The translations under genes were made by a program, and so were the position numbers. The notes beneath the pieces are model-generated. The model saw nothing but the letters and a program-made list of their open reading frames with translations, searched no databases and was not told where the DNA came from. This document shows, one piece after another, positions 8,627-17,660 of a stretch of DNA of 64,000 bases (the first letter of the stretch is position 1; every line of letters starts with the position of its first letter). This stretch comes from DATAOG01 sp963753685 (GTDB lineage Bacteria > Pseudomonadota > Alphaproteobacteria > Geminicoccales > Geminicoccaceae), in assembly GCA_963753685.1 (NCBI GenBank), contig CAVWDE010000008.1:124001-188000 (forward strand). The letters run 5' to 3'.

Positions 8627-9172
8627 ATGCGCATCATCGCCGGCAGCTGGCGCGGCCGGAAGCTGCTGACCCCTGCGGACCGGGCGATCCGGCCGACCAG
8701 CGACCGGGCGCGCGAGGCGTTGTTCGGCATCCTGCAGCACGGCCAGCCGGCGCTGCGCGGCGTGCGTTTCCTCGATCTCTTCTCTGGCACCGGCGCGGTC
8801 GGCCTCGAGGCCGCCTCACGCGGCGCGGCCGAGGTCTGGCTGGTCGACGACGACCGCCAGGCGCTGGCCCTCGCGGCCGCCAACCTCACCCGGCTCGGCG
8901 GCCCGGCCAACGTTCGCCTGGTGGACCGCGATGCCACCTCGCTGGGCCCGGCGCGCCAGGCGTTCGGGCTGGTCTTTCTCGACCCGCCCTACCGCTCCGG
9001 CCTCGCCGGCCCGGCGCTTGCCGGCCTCTTGAACGGCTGGCTTATGGCCGGCGCCCGCATCATCCTCGAGCTCGCGGCCAAGGAGGATCTCAGCCTGCCC
9101 GACGGCTACGCCCTCGAGCAGGAGCGTCGCTACGGCGCGGCCCGGTTCGTATTTCTGCGGCCGGCCGAGTGA
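8627..9172 (+). CDS. rsmD: 16S rRNA (guanine(966)-N(2))-methyltransferase RsmD
   Basis: 181-residue SAM-dependent enzyme that methylates G966 of 16S rRNA in the assembled 30S particle. Visible: the N-terminal MRIIAGSWRGRKL signature, RPTSDRAREALF, motif I LDLFSGTGAVGLEA (49-62) and the catalytic DPPY (119-122). Length fits the family. Its last 83 bp overlap the end of the convergent helicase gene on the other strand. Confidence 0.94.
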   Translation: MRIIAGSWRGRKLLTPADRAIRPTSDRAREALFGILQHGQPALRGVRFLDLFSGTGAVGLEAASRGAAEVWLVDDDRQALALAAANLTRLGGPANVRLVDRDATSLGPARQAFGLVFLDPPYRSGLAGPALAGLLNGWLMAGARIILELAAKEDLSLPDGYALEQERRYGAARFVFLRPAE

Positions 9173-10427
9173 CCCGATGGCCGGTGCCCGCGGGTCGGCC
9201 GGCGTTGCTGCGCGCCTGGCTCGGCCGTTGGGGCGCTGCGGCCTTGGGCGCGCCCGCCGGGGGCTGCCAGGGATGGTCGACCACGGGAATGCGGATCTTG
9301 ATCAGCGCCTCGATGTCGCGCAGATAGGCGCGCTCCTCGGCATCGCAGAACGAGATCGCGATCCCGCTCCGGCCGGCCCGCGCGGTCCGGCCGATGCGGT
9401 GGACGTAGCTTTCCGGCAGGTTCGGCAGGTCGTAGTTGATGACGTGGGTGATGCCGTCGACGTCGATCCCGCGCGCCGCGATGTCGGTCGCCACCAGGAC
9501 GCGGCCGGCGCCGGTCCGGAAGCGCTCGAGCGCACGCGTGCGCGCGCTCTGCGACTTATTGCCGTGGATCGCATCGGCCGCGACGCCGTCGTGGGCGAGC
9601 TGCTTCACCACCCGGTCGGCGCCGTGCTTGGTGCGCGTGAAGACCAGCACGCGGTCGATCGCGGCGTCCTGCAGCACCCGGCCCAGGAGCGGCCGCTTGT
9701 CGGCCTTGTCGACGAACATGATGCGCTGCTCGATCCGATCCGCGGTCGAGACCGCCGGCCGGACCCCGACCGTGACCGGGTCGGTCAGGATCCCGTCCGC
9801 CAGCCGGACGATCTCCGGCGGGATCGTGGCCGAGAAGAACAGCGACTGGCGTTTCGCGGGCAGCGCCCGGATCACCCTCTGGACGTCATGGATGAAGCCC
9901 ATGTCGAGCATCCGGTCGGCCTCGTCGAGGACGAAGATTTCGAGCCGGTCGAGACGGATGTGGCCCTGGCCCATCAGGTCGAGCAGGCGCCCGGGCGTGG
10001 CGACCAGAATGTCGACACCGCGCGCCAGGACCTGGACCTGCGGGGTCTGCCCGACGCCGCCAAAAACCACGGCGCGCCGCAGGTGCAGGTGGCGACCGTA
10101 GGTCGCAAAGCTCGCCTCGATCTGGGCGGCGAGCTCGCGGGTCGGGGTCAGCACCAGGACCCGGCAGGCCCTTGGCCCGGCCCGGCGCGGATCGGCCGCC
10201 AGGCGCTGCAGGATCGGCAGCGCGAACGCGGCCGTCTTACCGGTGCCGGTCTGGGCGCAACCCAGAAGGTCGCGGCCTTGGAGCAGATGGGGGATGGCCT
10301 GGGCCTGGATGGGGGTCGGCGTGGCGTAGTTCTCGGCGCGCACGGCGCGCTGAATGGGCTCGATCAGCTCGAGCTCGGCAAAAGATGTCACCTGGCAGTC
10401 GCTTTCGGAATGGCCGCGCGCCGGCAT
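9090..10427 (-). CDS. DEAD-box RNA helicase, RhlE type
   Basis: About 445 residues. The ATP-dependent RNA helicase core shows the Q motif (FAELELIEPIQRAV...TPIQAQAI), Walker A AQTGTGKT (58-65), PTRELA, DEAD (168-171), SAT (near 200), ARGIDVDG and HRIGRTARAG. The C-terminal tail (about the last 60 residues) is Arg/Pro/Ala-rich and probably an RNA-binding extension, as in RhlE proteins. Start is uncertain: ATG 10427, or GTG 10391, which would give VTSFAELEL, closer to family N-termini; neither has a clear Shine-Dalgarno. Its 3' end overlaps rsmD on the opposite strand. Confidence 0.9.
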   Translation of the reverse strand: MPARGHSESDCQVTSFAELELIEPIQRAVRAENYATPTPIQAQAIPHLLQGRDLLGCAQTGTGKTAAFALPILQRLAADPRRAGPRACRVLVLTPTRELAAQIEASFATYGRHLHLRRAVVFGGVGQTPQVQVLARGVDILVATPGRLLDLMGQGHIRLDRLEIFVLDEADRMLDMGFIHDVQRVIRALPAKRQSLFFSATIPPEIVRLADGILTDPVTVGVRPAVSTADRIEQRIMFVDKADKRPLLGRVLQDAAIDRVLVFTRTKHGADRVVKQLAHDGVAADAIHGNKSQSARTRALERFRTGAGRVLVATDIAARGIDVDGITHVINYDLPNLPESYVHRIGRTARAGRSGIAISFCDAEERAYLRDIEALIKIRIPVVDHPWQPPAGAPKAAAPQRPSQARSNAGRPAGTGHRVTRPAAEIRTGPRRSDAPARGRSRRAG

Positions 10428-10876
10428 ACGACCGGGCGCTGGTCGGTTCAGGCCATCCCGCGCGCGGCCGAGGCAGCCTCTCTGTTCAAAGTCTCGGGAT
10501 GCAGCGGCCGGCACGGATCGGCTCGGGCCTGCTTTGCGCGCTCGCGAGGAATCGGGGCGATGTTGCGCCCTCGCGATACATGCGGATTGTGAGCCGCACA
10601 ATCAACCCCCATGCTCAAGCCTCTGCTGTAGGCGCGCGCCTCGTGCCGGCGTGCCGAGCCTGCCTGTAGTGGCAATTGGCCTCCCGCAGCACCATATCAT
10701 AGATACCTGAGGTTCGATTCGGCCGGTCCATCGCCGCCGCCGCCTCGCCTTGAGCGGCGGACGGGTGCCCCGGGTTCATGGAGATGCCGGGACGGCGGCG
10801 GGGCGGGGGCTACGGCTGCGTTCGCGGGCCGGGCCAGCGCCCCTCCAGACGGTGCGGTTGAAACAAATGAGCTGGG
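10428..10876. other. intergenic region between the helicase and a small gene
   Basis: About 450 bp between two divergent genes, with no protein I can support. It holds an exact inverted repeat at 10585-10603 (GATTGTG, 5-base loop, CACAATC), a GC-rich second half and presumably the promoters of both genes. A long 5' leader for a cold-responsive DEAD-box helicase is possible but not shown by the sequence. Confidence 0.5.
10585..10603. repeat. inverted repeat GATTGTG-N5-CACAATC
   Basis: Perfect 7-bp arms around a 5-base loop, in the spacer upstream of the helicase. There is no T-run on either side, so it does not look like a factor-independent terminator. It could be an operator or a leader hairpin of the helicase transcript. 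Confidence 0.5.
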
Positions 10877-11134
10877 ATGAGCTTGATGGATGCTACTAAA
10901 TTGCCGAGCCTGGAAGACAACGCGCTGAGTGTCCTGCACGAGAACGCCGAGCGTCTCGGGCGCAGCGGCACCAAGATGCAGCAGGCGGCTGCCGCCGCCC
11001 TGATGCCGGCGATCGAGGCCGAGATCGCGACGCGGCGCGCGGCCAAGCTCAGCCACGCCAAGGAGGCAGCCGCAGCCAAACGGGCGGCGAAGCCGGCGCC
11101 CGTCAAGCGGGCCGCCAAAGCCAAGGCCTCCTGA
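10877..11134 (+). CDS. small conserved hypothetical protein with Ala/Lys-rich tail
   Basis: 85 residues (or 82 from ATG 10886). The N-terminal half, with LPSLEDNALSVLHENAERL and an amphipathic helix ending in EAEIATRRAAK, is an ordinary helical domain. The last third is Ala/Lys/Pro repeats (AAKRAAKPAPVKRAAKAKA), reminiscent of histone H1-like or nucleic acid-binding tails. It has no membrane segment or signal peptide. I do not recognise a named family; DNA or RNA binding is only a guess from the basic tail. It stands alone between two minus-strand genes. Confidence 0.65.
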   Translation: MSLMDATKLPSLEDNALSVLHENAERLGRSGTKMQQAAAAALMPAIEAEIATRRAAKLSHAKEAAAAKRAAKPAPVKRAAKAKAS

Positions 11135-11208
11135 ACCACGCCCGGCCGCAAGCGCATCCAAAGCGAGCGCGGCGCGCCAGAGCCCCCGAAGAGAATGGCG
11201 ACGCGCGC

Positions 11209-12066
11209 TCAAGGCGATGCGTCGTAGCCGAACCATTGCTGTGCCAACCTGGCGATCGTGCCGTCCGCCTTGGCTGCGGCGATCGCGTGGTTGAAGGGCT
11301 CGGCCAGATCGCCGTCCGACGGGCGCAGGCCGATCCCGACCCCGGGGCCGAACGGGCCGCCGGTCAGGTCGGGACCGATCAGGGTGAAGTCCTTGCCGCC
11401 CTGGGTCGCGAGCAACGGTCGCCAGTGGCTCATTGAGGCGAGCGCGAGGTCGATTCGCTTGGCCTCGAGATCGAGGTCGAGACCCTCGAGCGTGGTGTAT
11501 TCCCGGCTCTCGACCGTGTCGGCCATGAAGGTCTGGAGGAAGCGCGCGGCCGGGCTCGCCACCTCGACGCCGACCGTCTTGCCGGCGAACGCCTCCCTGA
11601 GCGCATCGAGCGCGGACTGCTCGCCGGGGCTGACCTGGTTCAGATCGAGCCGGTCGCGCCGGCTGCTCAGGCTGGCCGGGGTGGCGAGCGCGCTGTCCTT
11701 GAACACGGCGAAGACGGCCGGGGTCTGGGCGTAGCTGTCCGAGAACTGGATGACCTGCCGGCGCGCCTCGGTGATCGCGATGCCGTCCATGATGGCGTCG
11801 TAGTCGTTGGCTTCGAGCCCGGGAATGAGGCGGTCCCAGTCCTTGGCAGCGATCGCGCAGGTGACGCCCATGCGCCGGCACAGATCGTGCGCCAGGTCGA
11901 TCTCGAAGCCGATCAGCTGGCCCGAGCCGTCGATGTCGTTCCAGGGCGGATAGGCGCCCTCGGTCGCGATCCGAACCTCGGTCCAGGTCTTGGCCAGGGC
12001 GGCGGCGGGCAGAAAGGCGAGGTAGAGCGCGAGCGTGAGCGGCGCGATCTGGTCAGCTCGCAGCAC
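11209..12066 (-). CDS. amino-acid ABC transporter substrate-binding protein
   Basis: 285-residue periplasmic binding protein of family 3 (polar amino acids). Signal peptide at residues 1-25 (hydrophobic core, cleavage after AALA). The mature part starts with the family pattern RIATEGAYPPWNDIDGSGQLIGFEIDLAHDLCRRMG and later has DYDAIMDGIAITEARRQVIQFSDSY. Start chosen at GTG 12066 because GGGAG lies seven bases upstream and the signal peptide then begins at once; ATG 12099 would add 11 residues. There is no permease or ATPase next to it; the only related ATPase in the window is at 20257-21036. Confidence 0.87.
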   Translation of the reverse strand: MLRADQIAPLTLALYLAFLPAAALAKTWTEVRIATEGAYPPWNDIDGSGQLIGFEIDLAHDLCRRMGVTCAIAAKDWDRLIPGLEANDYDAIMDGIAITEARRQVIQFSDSYAQTPAVFAVFKDSALATPASLSSRRDRLDLNQVSPGEQSALDALREAFAGKTVGVEVASPAARFLQTFMADTVESREYTTLEGLDLDLEAKRIDLALASMSHWRPLLATQGGKDFTLIGPDLTGGPFGPGVGIGLRPSDGDLAEPFNHAIAAAKADGTIARLAQQWFGYDASP

Positions 12067-12262
12067 CGGTGATCTCCCGTTGGTCCATGCTCGGGGCATC
12101 CGCCTCTTGTCCCGGAACCGGCGCCGGATCGTCAAGCGCGGCGGAACCGTTGCCGGGTGCCAAACGTTGTCGCCGGTCGGCCGCCCGGCGCCGTCAACGC
12201 AGCAGTTGAAAAAGATTTGCTTTCGGGAAACGATGCCCCCAAGGTCCGAGAGGAGACTGAGC

Positions 12263-12580
12263 ATGGCCACCGCCAAGACTGCCGAGACCAGCGAGCCTGA
12301 CCTGAAGAAGGACGTGGAGGCGTTGCGCGCCGACCTCGACGCGCTCCGCGGCGATCTCGGACAGATCCTGCAGACTCTGAAGATCAAGACCGGCAACCGC
12401 GCCGAATCCGAGATCGATGCGCTCAGGAAGCGGATCGAGCGCCTGGCCGGGGACGTTCAGAGCAGCGGCCACGAGGCGGCACGCGTGGTCGGCGAGCAGA
12501 TCGAGGAGCGACCGTTTGCGAGTTTGGCCATGGCGTTCGCGGTCGGGCTGATGCTCGGCCGCCTGTTCGACCGCCGCTGA
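12263..12580 (+). CDS. DUF883 family protein (ElaB/YgaM-like)
   Basis: 105 residues: a charged coiled-coil region (about 12-80, with DLKKDVEALRADLDALRGDLGQ) and a C-terminal hydrophobic segment (FASLAMAFAVGLMLGRLF). This is the usual layout of DUF883 proteins, which in enterobacteria bind ribosomes at the inner membrane in stationary phase. Start ATG 12263 is preceded by AGGAGA. It is followed 4 bp later by a membrane protein gene, a common pairing. Confidence 0.8.
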   Translation: MATAKTAETSEPDLKKDVEALRADLDALRGDLGQILQTLKIKTGNRAESEIDALRKRIERLAGDVQSSGHEAARVVGEQIEERPFASLAMAFAVGLMLGRLFDRR

Positions 12581-12584
12581 GCCC

Positions 12585-13031
12585 TTGCCCAGGCTGTCCG
12601 ATCTCGCCGCCCTGCTTGGGCTGCCGCGGTTCAGCATCGCCCGCCTTGCTCTGGCGGCGGCCCTCCTGGTGGTCGCGACCGCGCTTGCGATCGCCGCCTT
12701 CATTGAGCTGATCGACGCGTTCCGGCTGGCCCTCCTGACCGTGCTCCATCCGGCGTGGGCGAGCCTGGCGACCGCCGGCTTCATCTTCGTGCTCGCGGCG
12801 GTGGTCTGCCTGACCGCCTGGCGATTGAGCCGGCCGTTGCCGCCGCTGGAGCCCCAGCCCGCCGGCGCGGCGCCCGCCGATCCCGCGCTTGCGCAGACGC
12901 TGGGCTGGATCCGGCGTCACCCGCAGCAGGCGACCGTGATCGCCGCCGTGCTCGGCTTTTGCGCCGGCGCGCTGCCGGAGGTCCGCCGCGCCCTGCAGCA
13001 GATTCTAGGCGCGCCGCCGCGCCAGCGCTAG
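12585..13031 (+). CDS. small integral membrane protein, partner of the DUF883 gene
   Basis: 148 residues with two strong membrane helices (about 18-45 and 58-80) and a weaker C-terminal hydrophobic stretch (ATVIAAVLGFCAGALPEV). It resembles the phage-holin-superfamily (YqjE-like) or DUF883-associated proteins, but I cannot assign a family with certainty. The start is TTG 12585, four bases after the DUF883 stop, so translation is probably coupled. No catalytic motif. Confidence 0.68.
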   Translation: MPRLSDLAALLGLPRFSIARLALAAALLVVATALAIAAFIELIDAFRLALLTVLHPAWASLATAGFIFVLAAVVCLTAWRLSRPLPPLEPQPAGAAPADPALAQTLGWIRRHPQQATVIAAVLGFCAGALPEVRRALQQILGAPPRQR

Positions 13032-13111
13032 CGACCGCGGCAAGCTTCGGCAAGGGTTGCCCAACGGAGCGCGAGGGTGGATCATCGGGCCGGTCCAACC
13101 GGGTGCGCGCG

Positions 13112-14089
13112 ATGACCACGCAGGCCTTGTCGATCGCGATCGCCGAGCTTGAGTTCCTGGGCCGGGATCTGGCCCGGCCGGAATGCGTGGTGACCACGGC
13201 GAGTGGCGATGTGTTCGTGTCCGACCGGCGGGGCGGCATCACCCGGATCGGCGCGGAGGGGGCGCAGCAGCTGATCCGCGCCCGCGGCATCGACGGCTTC
13301 CTGCCGAACGGTTTTTCCCTGTTGCCGGACCGCAGCTTCGCGATCGCCAATCTCGGCCCCGATGGCGGCGCCTGGCGCATGCGGCCCGATGGCAGCCTGA
13401 CGCCCGAGGTGCTCGAGGTCGAGGGCCAGCGTCTGCCGGCAACCAACTTCGTCAACGCCGACCATTCGAGCGGCGCGCTCCGCCTCTGGGTCTCGGTCAG
13501 CACGCGCCAAGTGCCGCGCGAGCTCGCCTTCCGGCGGGATGTGGCCGACGGCTACATCGTGCTCAAGGATCAAAAGGGTGTGCGGATCGCGGCCGATGGC
13601 CTGGGCTTTACCAACGAGAACAAGCTCGACCCGTCCGGCCGCTTCCTCTATGTCAACGAGACCATGGCGCGCCGGCTCAGCCGCTTCAGGGTCCGGGACG
13701 ATGCCAGCCTCGGCCCAAGGCAGACCGTCGCCGAGTTCGGCGCTGGCACGTTCCCGGACGGATTCGAGTTCGACGCCGAGGGAGGGATCTGGATCGCGAG
13801 CGTGGTCAGCAACCGGCTGCTGCGGATCGCCCCGGACGGCGGTCAGACGGTCATCCTGGAGGACAGCGACCCGGAGGTGGTCGCCGCAGTCGAGCGCAAG
13901 TTCGAAAAAGGCGCGCTTGAGCGCGCCGACATCGACGTCGGCCGCGCGCGCACGCTCGGCAACCTTGCGAGCGTCGCCTTCGGCGGGCCGGACCTCAAAA
14001 CGGTCTGCCTCGGCTCGCTGTTCGCGGACCGGATCGCGACGTTCCGCTCGGGGGTCGCTGGCGCCGAGCCCCCGCATTGGCACTACTGA
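13112..14089 (+). CDS. SMP-30/gluconolactonase/LRE-like beta-propeller protein
   Basis: 325 residues with repeated propeller-type segments (RPECVVTTASGDVFVSDRRGGI, TNENKLDPSGRFLYVNET, FPDGFEFDAEGGIWIASVVSNRLLRI). The N-x-D-x-x-G and FPDG motifs that hold the metal and substrate in SMP-30/gluconolactonase proteins are recognisable. Substrate unknown; lactone hydrolysis is a family inference. It lies 18 bp before the HMG-CoA lyase gene and may share its transcript, which would suggest a catabolic operon with the next two genes. Confidence 0.75.
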   Translation: MTTQALSIAIAELEFLGRDLARPECVVTTASGDVFVSDRRGGITRIGAEGAQQLIRARGIDGFLPNGFSLLPDRSFAIANLGPDGGAWRMRPDGSLTPEVLEVEGQRLPATNFVNADHSSGALRLWVSVSTRQVPRELAFRRDVADGYIVLKDQKGVRIAADGLGFTNENKLDPSGRFLYVNETMARRLSRFRVRDDASLGPRQTVAEFGAGTFPDGFEFDAEGGIWIASVVSNRLLRIAPDGGQTVILEDSDPEVVAAVERKFEKGALERADIDVGRARTLGNLASVAFGGPDLKTVCLGSLFADRIATFRSGVAGAEPPHWHY

Positions 14090-14107
14090 CCTGACCGGAG
14101 ACCGCTC

Positions 14108-15046
14108 ATGCCGGACCCAAGGAGAGTGACCGTCACCGAGGTCGGGCCGCGCGATGGCTTCCAGATCGAGCCCGAGTTCATCCCGACCGAGACCAAGATC
14201 GCCCTGATCGACGAGCTGGTCGACGCCGGCATCAGGGTCATGGAGTTCTCGTCCTTCGTCTCGCCGCGCGCGGTGCCGCAGCTCGCCGACGCGGCCGAGG
14301 TGCTGAAGGGCATCGACCGCTCGAAGGGCGCGAAATTCGCCGCCCTGGTACCGAACGCCAAGGGCGCCGAGCGTGCGGCCGAAGCCGGCGTCGATGAGAT
14401 CCGGGTGTTCGTCTCGGCCTCCGAAAGCCACAACCGGAAGAACGTCAACCGCTCGGTCGAGGACTCGCTCAAGGGCTTCGAGGACGTGGTGCGGATCGCG
14501 AACGATGCCGGCATCCCGGTCGAGGGCGCGATCGCGACCTCGTTCGGCTGTCCGTTCGAGGGCGAGGTCCCGGTCGAGCAGGTGGGCTACATCGCCCGGC
14601 ACTTTCAGGACCTGGGGATGCGCGGGGTGGGGCTTGGCGACACCACCGGCATGGCGACCCCGCCGCTCGTGGTCGAGCGCTGCCGCTACCTGAAGCAGCA
14701 CGTGCCCGGGCTGCCGGTGGCGCTGCACTTCCACAACACCCGCGGCATCGGCCTCGTCAACGTGCTGGCCGGGCTGGCCGAAGGCATCGATGTCTTCGAG
14801 GCCTCGTTCGCCGGGCTCGGCGGCTGCCCGTTCGCGGCCGGGGCGACCGGCAACATCTGCACCGAGGATCTGGTCTATCTGCTGCAGGAGATGGGCATCG
14901 AGACCGGCATCGACCTCGAGAAGCTCTGCGCCGCCGCGCGCCACGCCGAGCAGGTGATTGGACGGAGCCTGCCGGGCCAGGTCATGAAGGCCGGACCCAG
15001 GCTCAGGCTGCATCCCTTGGGCGAAGTCCAGACCGCGGCCGGCTGA
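14108..15046 (+). CDS. hydroxymethylglutaryl-CoA lyase
   Basis: 312-residue DRE-TIM metallolyase that would split 3-hydroxy-3-methylglutaryl-CoA into acetyl-CoA and acetoacetate, the last step of leucine breakdown. Visible: the N-terminal EVGPRDGFQ (catalytic R15, D16), the metal His in HFHNTRG and the signature GLGGCPFAAGATGN with the active-site Cys. Related citramalyl- or other 3-hydroxyacyl-CoA lyases share these motifs, so the exact substrate is not certain. The CoA-transferase gene follows after 2 bp. Confidence 0.87.
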   Translation: MPDPRRVTVTEVGPRDGFQIEPEFIPTETKIALIDELVDAGIRVMEFSSFVSPRAVPQLADAAEVLKGIDRSKGAKFAALVPNAKGAERAAEAGVDEIRVFVSASESHNRKNVNRSVEDSLKGFEDVVRIANDAGIPVEGAIATSFGCPFEGEVPVEQVGYIARHFQDLGMRGVGLGDTTGMATPPLVVERCRYLKQHVPGLPVALHFHNTRGIGLVNVLAGLAEGIDVFEASFAGLGGCPFAAGATGNICTEDLVYLLQEMGIETGIDLEKLCAAARHAEQVIGRSLPGQVMKAGPRLRLHPLGEVQTAAG

Positions 15047-15048
15047 GC

Positions 15049-16233
15049 GTGCCGCTCTCCGGCATCCGGGTGGTCGATCTCACCCGCATCCTCGCGGGGC
15101 CGTTCTGCACCCAGCTGCTGGCCGACCTCGGCGCCGAGGTGATCAAGGTCGAGCAGCCCGGGCGCGGCGATCCGGTGCGCGCCCAGGGCGTGATCCGGGA
15201 CGGCCTCAGCTGGTATTTTGCCCAGTTCAATCGCAACAAGAGATCGATCACGCTCGACCTTTACAAGGACGAGGGCAAGCGGGTGCTTGCCAAGCTGCTG
15301 GGGCGGGCGGACGTATTGGTCGAGAATTTCCGGCCGGGCGTGCTCGAGAAGATGGGGTTTCCCGAGGACCAGCTGCGCGCGATCAATCCGGGGCTGGTGG
15401 TGGCCAGCGTCAACGGCTACGGCAGCATGGGCCCCTATGCCGACCGGCCGGCGTTCGACTTCATCGCCCAGGCGATGAGCGGCTTCATGAGCGTGACCGG
15501 CGCCGCGGGCGGCGAGCCGCTGCGCGCCGGCCAGCCGATCAGCGATCTGGTCGCGGGTCTCTATGCCGCCTTTGGCGTGCTGGCGGCGCTGCTCGCCCGC
15601 GAGCGCGGCACCGCGAGCGGCGGCCAGCGCGTCGAGGCCGCGCTGACCAACGGCCTGATCAGCATGATGGCCTATTTCTCGGCCTCCTACTTTGCGACCG
15701 GCGCGCTGCCCGAACGCACCGGCAACGATCACCCGGTGGTCTACCCTTACGGCCTGTTCCACGCCGCCGACGGCGACGTCGCGATCGCACCCAGCACGCC
15801 TGCGATCGTCGAGCGCCTGCTCCAGGAACTCGGCCTCGCCGATCTGCTGAAAGATCCCGACTTCGCGACCAACGCCGCCCGGATCACCCATCGCGAACGC
15901 CTGCGGGCGCTCGTCAACGCCAAGATCGGCGAGGCGACGGTCGCCGGGTGGATCGAGCGGCTGAACCGGGCCGGGGTCCCTTGTGGCCGGGTCATGGACC
16001 TTGCGGACGTGTTCGCCGATCCGCAGGTGCTCGCCCAGGACATGGTGCTCGAGGCCGAGCACCCTGGCCACGGGCGGGTGCGTATGACCGGCTTTCCGGT
16101 CAAGCTCAGCGCCACCCCCGCCCGCCTCCGTCGCCCCGCGCCCCGCCTCGGCGAGCACACCGATGCTGTGCTCAGAGAGCTGGGCTACGACGCCGCCCGG
16201 GTCGCCGAGTTGCGCGCGAACGGCGTTGTGTAG
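15049..16233 (+). CDS. family III CoA-transferase (CaiB/BaiF)
   Basis: 394-residue acyl-CoA:carboxylate CoA-transferase. Typical elements: N-terminal GIRVVDLTRILAGPFCTQLLADLGAEVIKVE, the NKRSITLDL stretch, a catalytic Asp in FDFIAQAMSG and the C-terminal PRLGEHTDAVLRELGY. The start is GTG 15049, two bases after the HMG-CoA lyase stop. Activation of an acid such as a C5/C6 dicarboxylate that then goes to the lyase is a reasonable inference. Its last 49 bp overlap the convergent symporter gene. Confidence 0.87.
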   Translation: MPLSGIRVVDLTRILAGPFCTQLLADLGAEVIKVEQPGRGDPVRAQGVIRDGLSWYFAQFNRNKRSITLDLYKDEGKRVLAKLLGRADVLVENFRPGVLEKMGFPEDQLRAINPGLVVASVNGYGSMGPYADRPAFDFIAQAMSGFMSVTGAAGGEPLRAGQPISDLVAGLYAAFGVLAALLARERGTASGGQRVEAALTNGLISMMAYFSASYFATGALPERTGNDHPVVYPYGLFHAADGDVAIAPSTPAIVERLLQELGLADLLKDPDFATNAARITHRERLRALVNAKIGEATVAGWIERLNRAGVPCGRVMDLADVFADPQVLAQDMVLEAEHPGHGRVRMTGFPVKLSATPARLRRPAPRLGEHTDAVLRELGYDAARVAELRANGVV

Positions 16234-17660
16234 ACCGACACCAACCACGCAACCGCCACATTCACGACGAGGCCGATGACCCCGGCGTGCCAGCCCCATA
16301 GCTTGCCATAGCCGCTCAGGCTCATCCCGCCGGCAAGTAGCGTGCCGACCATGAGGCCTGCCAGCGCAGCCCGTGCGCTCAGTCCCGGCCAGAGCGCACC
16401 GAGAAGGAACAGGGGCGCGATCTGGATCAGGATCTCGAGCTTCAACTCGATCAGACCCCAAAGCGTGATGCGTGAGCTGAGCGCAAAGACGATGAGCCCC
16501 GCAATCACCGCCCACGAAACGGCTTTGCCCAATCGAGCGAGCTGCTCGGAGGAGGCGCCCTGCAGCCATGTCTTACCGAGGATATCCTTGGCCAGGATCG
16601 ACGACAGGCTGAGCAGCACGGAATCGGCGGTGGACATAATGGCGCCAATGGTGCCGATCAGAACCAGGACCGCCATGGCATGAAGCCAAAGGGACTCGCT
16701 TGCCCAAACGCGCAAAAGTTCCGGCATCACTTGATCGGCCGCGATGCCCTCCAAACCAGACAGGCGGGGAACGCTCAGGATCCCCACCAGAAACATCGGC
16801 AGCACCGTCACCAAGGGTAGGAAAACCATGACGCTCAGCGAATTGCGCAAGGTCCTGGCGCTGCGGGCGGCAAAGATCCGCTGGAGCGCCTGGGGGTAGA
16901 CCGGGGCGCTCAAGCTGACCAGCAGGAGCGTGCTGATCCAGCCCCGGATCGCCGCGCCTTCCGGCACCGATGCCTTGGCCGGCGCATGCGCGATGATCCA
17001 GCTGGAGGCATCGCTCAGGCCCTCCAGGCCCGGCAGCACCGCGATCAGAATTCCCGCCAGCCCGATCAACAGCATGACCCCCTGGGCGCAGTCGGTCCAG
17101 GCCACGGCACGCATGCCGCCTACGGTCTCGTAGAGCACCACGACCAGCCCCAAGCCCACGACCCCGACCCAGAACGGCACCGCCCCACCGGACAGCGTGG
17201 CCACCACGTGACCCATCGCCATCAGCTGAGCGAGCAGGAAGTTTGTGATCACGACCAGGAACAGCAGGTTGGCGATCAGGCTCAGCGCCGGCGACCCGTA
17301 CCGATGATCGATCCAGTCGCCAGGCGTGACGAAACCTCGCGTCCGTGAGGTCCGGTACAGCTGCGGCGCAAACACCAAATAGACCACGACGATCGCGGTC
17401 ATGAAACCAATACTCATCACCCAGGCAAAGCCGGCCCGATAGGTCTCCCCCGGGAACCCCAGCAACGTATTACCGCTATACTGGGTCGCATAGAAGGTAA
17501 GTAGGAGCACCACGGTGCCGAGACTTCGGTTGGCGAGATAAAATTCGCGGAGGCTCGCCTGCCCTTGCACGCGGCGGGCAACAATCGCGAGCCCGACCAT
17601 CCCGACCAGATACAGACCGAACACGGCGAGGGTGCCGCCCCCAAAGGGGCGCTCGGTCAT
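16185..17660 (-). CDS. sodium:solute symporter family protein
   Basis: 491 residues, about 12-13 transmembrane helices, SSS (LeuT-fold) family. Recognisable: LREFYLANRSLGTVVLLLTFYATQYSGNTLLGFPG near the N-terminus, FVTPGDWIDHRYGSP, YETVGGMRAVAWTDCAQGVMLLIG and the later STADSVLLSLSSILAKD. These place it near the pantothenate/proline/monocarboxylate branch; the substrate is not fixed. It starts by a 4-bp overlap (ATGA) with a small membrane protein gene, and its 3' end overlaps the CoA-transferase gene. Confidence 0.85.
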   Translation of the reverse strand: MTERPFGGGTLAVFGLYLVGMVGLAIVARRVQGQASLREFYLANRSLGTVVLLLTFYATQYSGNTLLGFPGETYRAGFAWVMSIGFMTAIVVVYLVFAPQLYRTSRTRGFVTPGDWIDHRYGSPALSLIANLLFLVVITNFLLAQLMAMGHVVATLSGGAVPFWVGVVGLGLVVVLYETVGGMRAVAWTDCAQGVMLLIGLAGILIAVLPGLEGLSDASSWIIAHAPAKASVPEGAAIRGWISTLLLVSLSAPVYPQALQRIFAARSARTLRNSLSVMVFLPLVTVLPMFLVGILSVPRLSGLEGIAADQVMPELLRVWASESLWLHAMAVLVLIGTIGAIMSTADSVLLSLSSILAKDILGKTWLQGASSEQLARLGKAVSWAVIAGLIVFALSSRITLWGLIELKLEILIQIAPLFLLGALWPGLSARAALAGLMVGTLLAGGMSLSGYGKLWGWHAGVIGLVVNVAVAWLVSVYTTPFARNSATRAAS

